From: DATLFS01 sp035540935
GTDB lineage: Bacteria > Actinomycetota > CADDZG01 > WHSQ01
Assembly: GCA_035540935.1 (NCBI GenBank)
Contig: DATLFS010000127.1
Span: forward strand, 1 to 39,538
Length of the DNA stretch: 39,538 nucleotides
Reading direction: 5' to 3'
The position numbers were made by a program, and so were the translations under genes. The notes under the pieces were generated by a model. The model saw only the letters and a program-made list of their open reading frames with translations, was not told where the DNA came from and made no database searches. Every line of letters begins with the position of its first letter. The stretch's first letter is position 1. Below, piece after piece: positions 38,265-39,538 of this stretch.

Positions 38265-39493
38265 TGCCTCCATCCGCGATCCGAACGATCATCGACGCCT
38301 TCCTGGCGCGGCTCGACGAGATCGCCGAGCGTTGCACCGAAGCCATCTTCGACAGCGCGCCGGCATACGGCCGCGGCGGAGATGCGCTCCGGGACGACGT
38401 GCGCGAGGCGGTCAGGGGGAACGTCGCGACGTTGGCCGGCGTCCTGAGCGAGGACCGCGACGTCCGCAGCGAGGAGCTCGAGGCGATCGAGCGGGTCGGC
38501 GCTCGGCGTGCCGAGGCGAGCATCCCCCTCGACGACGTGCTGCACGCCTACCGCACGGTCTCGCGCGTCTGCTGGGACGTGCTGGCAGACGAGTGCCGGA
38601 AGGAGCGCGGCGAAGAGGCCCTCGAGGCGTCGATCGCGCTCGCCGACGCTCTCCTCCGCTACACGGACGTGATCTCGATGAGCGTGGCCGAGGCTTACGC
38701 GCGGGCGCAGCGCGCCATCGTGCGCGAGCAAGAAGGCGCGCGCCGCGAGTTCCTCGCCGACCTCCTCTACGGCACGGACGCGCAACCCGAGGAGATACTC
38801 CGCCGCGCGCACGCGTTCGGGTACGACCTCTCGCTCTCGTACCTCGCGCTGGTCGGTGTCGGTGACGCCCGCGGCGGGCGTCACGAGGGAGTGGTCGCGG
38901 CCGCAGCCGCGAGCGCGACGGGGGACGCTGCGGCCGATCCGATCGTCCTGCAGAAGGGCGAGCAGACGATCGCGCTGCTCCCGGTGGATGCCGCCGTCGA
39001 CGGGTACGCGACCGCGGAGAAGATGGTGGTCGAGCTGCAGGGCGGCTGGCGGTTCGGCATGGGCGGCCCCGAGCCGGGGCTGGAGGGCATCCGTCGCGCC
39101 TATCTCGAGGCGCGGGAGGCCCTCGAGGTCGGGCTTGCGCTCGGCATCGAGGGAAGCGTCTACCTCTTCGACGAACTGCTCCTCTATCACTTCCTCCGCA
39201 GCGAGCCGAAGCTGGTCGATCGCTTCGTCGACCGGACGCTCGGCCCGCTCCTCGACTACGACCAGAAGCGCCGCGGCGAGCTGGTGAAGACGCTCGAGGC
39301 TTATTTCGACGCCGACGGGAGCATCAAGATCGCCGGCGAGAAGCTGTTCGCCCACCCCCACACCGTGACCTACCGCCTGAAGCAGGTGGAGCGGCTAACC
39401 GGATGGTCGCTCCGCCACGCGGAGGACAAGCTGCGGCTCCAGCTCGCGCTGCGCGCACTGCGGCTCGCGCGCGCCCGCACCGACGAGCCCTAG
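38264..39493 (+). CDS. PucR/CdaR-type transcriptional regulator
   Basis: A 409-aa regulator. The N-terminal helical sensory domain (about 1-165) resembles the RsbRD N-terminal domain, with VLHAYRTVSRVCWDVLADEC typical. The middle part (about 170-300) is the GGDEF-like domain of CdaR-type regulators. The C-terminal PucR helix-turn-helix (about 335-405) has LVKTLEAYFDADGSIKIAGE, then AHPHTVTYRLKQVERLTGWS and LRLQLALRAL. The effector is unknown. It is translationally coupled (TGATG) to the DUF302 gene, so it may regulate that gene and the divergent formimidoyltransferase. Confidence 0.9.
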   Translation: MPPSAIRTIIDAFLARLDEIAERCTEAIFDSAPAYGRGGDALRDDVREAVRGNVATLAGVLSEDRDVRSEELEAIERVGARRAEASIPLDDVLHAYRTVSRVCWDVLADECRKERGEEALEASIALADALLRYTDVISMSVAEAYARAQRAIVREQEGARREFLADLLYGTDAQPEEILRRAHAFGYDLSLSYLALVGVGDARGGRHEGVVAAAAASATGDAAADPIVLQKGEQTIALLPVDAAVDGYATAEKMVVELQGGWRFGMGGPEPGLEGIRRAYLEAREALEVGLALGIEGSVYLFDELLLYHFLRSEPKLVDRFVDRTLGPLLDYDQKRRGELVKTLEAYFDADGSIKIAGEKLFAHPHTVTYRLKQVERLTGWSLRHAEDKLRLQLALRALRLARARTDEP

Positions 39494-39500
39494 GCCGCGC

Positions 39501-39538
39501 CTACCAGGCGCCCCCGCCGCCACCACCTCCGCCGCCTC
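39501..39538 (-). CDS. C-terminal end of a Gly-rich protein, partial
   Basis: On the minus strand the frame that ends at TAG (39501-39503) reads nine Gly, then Ala-Trp-stop. A poly-Gly tail ending in Trp is usual for DUF2207-type and TPM-domain membrane proteins, but only 11 residues are visible, so the family is a guess. It is convergent with the PucR-type gene, 7 bp away. Confidence 0.4.
   Translation of the reverse strand, partial: GGGGGGGGGAW

Overview
The window looks like a chromosomal contig from a high-GC actinobacterium (Actinomycetota). It carries a WhiB-family Fe-S regulator, an ErpA very like the mycobacterial type, KorAB with a 7Fe ferredoxin, frequent GTG/TTG starts, ATGA/GTGA gene overlaps, and several leaderless-type promoters (TANNNT placed 6-8 nt before the start codon). 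I cannot assign a genus. There is no tRNA, rRNA, CRISPR array, insertion sequence or phage gene. The first 199 bases form a perfect 94-bp inverted repeat that looks like an end-of-contig fold-back artefact. The last bases hold the Gly-rich end of a gene that runs out of the window.

Layout. (a) 107-4211: truncated LuxR-type regulator, dodecin-like protein, acyl-CoA dehydrogenase, YgfZ/GcvT-like protein and MBL-fold hydrolase. (b) 4222-10237: metal homeostasis. A CDF exporter diverges from a DtxR/MntR-type repressor, which heads a TroABCD-type ABC importer operon. A perfect 16-bp palindrome lies on the repressor's -10 element, and both permeases end in a winged-helix domain. (c) 10258-11524: alpha/beta hydrolase and two small proteins. 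(d) 11619-19861: a lipoate-dependent 2-oxoacid dehydrogenase complex (E3, E2, E1-alpha, E1-beta) with its lipoylation enzymes LipB and LipA, and pyruvate kinase. (e) 19871-25450: a carbohydrate-type ABC importer and an SDR dehydrogenase, bracketed by two paralogous 136-aa lipoproteins. (f) 25447-32962: a sensor-like membrane protein without a kinase domain, ferredoxin, 2-oxoglutarate:ferredoxin oxidoreductase KorAB, an acetolactate-synthase-like ThDP enzyme, and ErpA. (g) 33022-35181: a SAM riboswitch with its own terminator in front of a MetE split into two genes. (h) 35250-39538: zinc-ribbon protein, degenerate receiver, WhiB, a histone-H1-like protein built from six amino acids, glutamate formimidoyltransferase, DUF302 protein, a PucR/CdaR-type regulator and a partial Gly-rich protein.

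How the genes fit together. Metal import and export are placed around one operator, so a single sensor could balance both. Pyruvate kinase, the E1/E2/E3 complex and LipA/LipB give a route from PEP to an acyl-CoA. FdxA and KorAB give a ferredoxin-linked oxidation (or reverse carboxylation) of 2-oxoglutarate, and ErpA can supply Fe-S clusters to LipA, KorB and FdxA. The SAM riboswitch closes methionine synthesis when SAM is plentiful. The most noteworthy points are the two permease-winged-helix fusions beside a free-standing repressor, the triple cytoplasmic domain of the CDF protein, the split MetE under an S-box switch, the paired lipoproteins around the ABC operon, the recurrent leaderless promoter geometry, and the six-letter basic protein.
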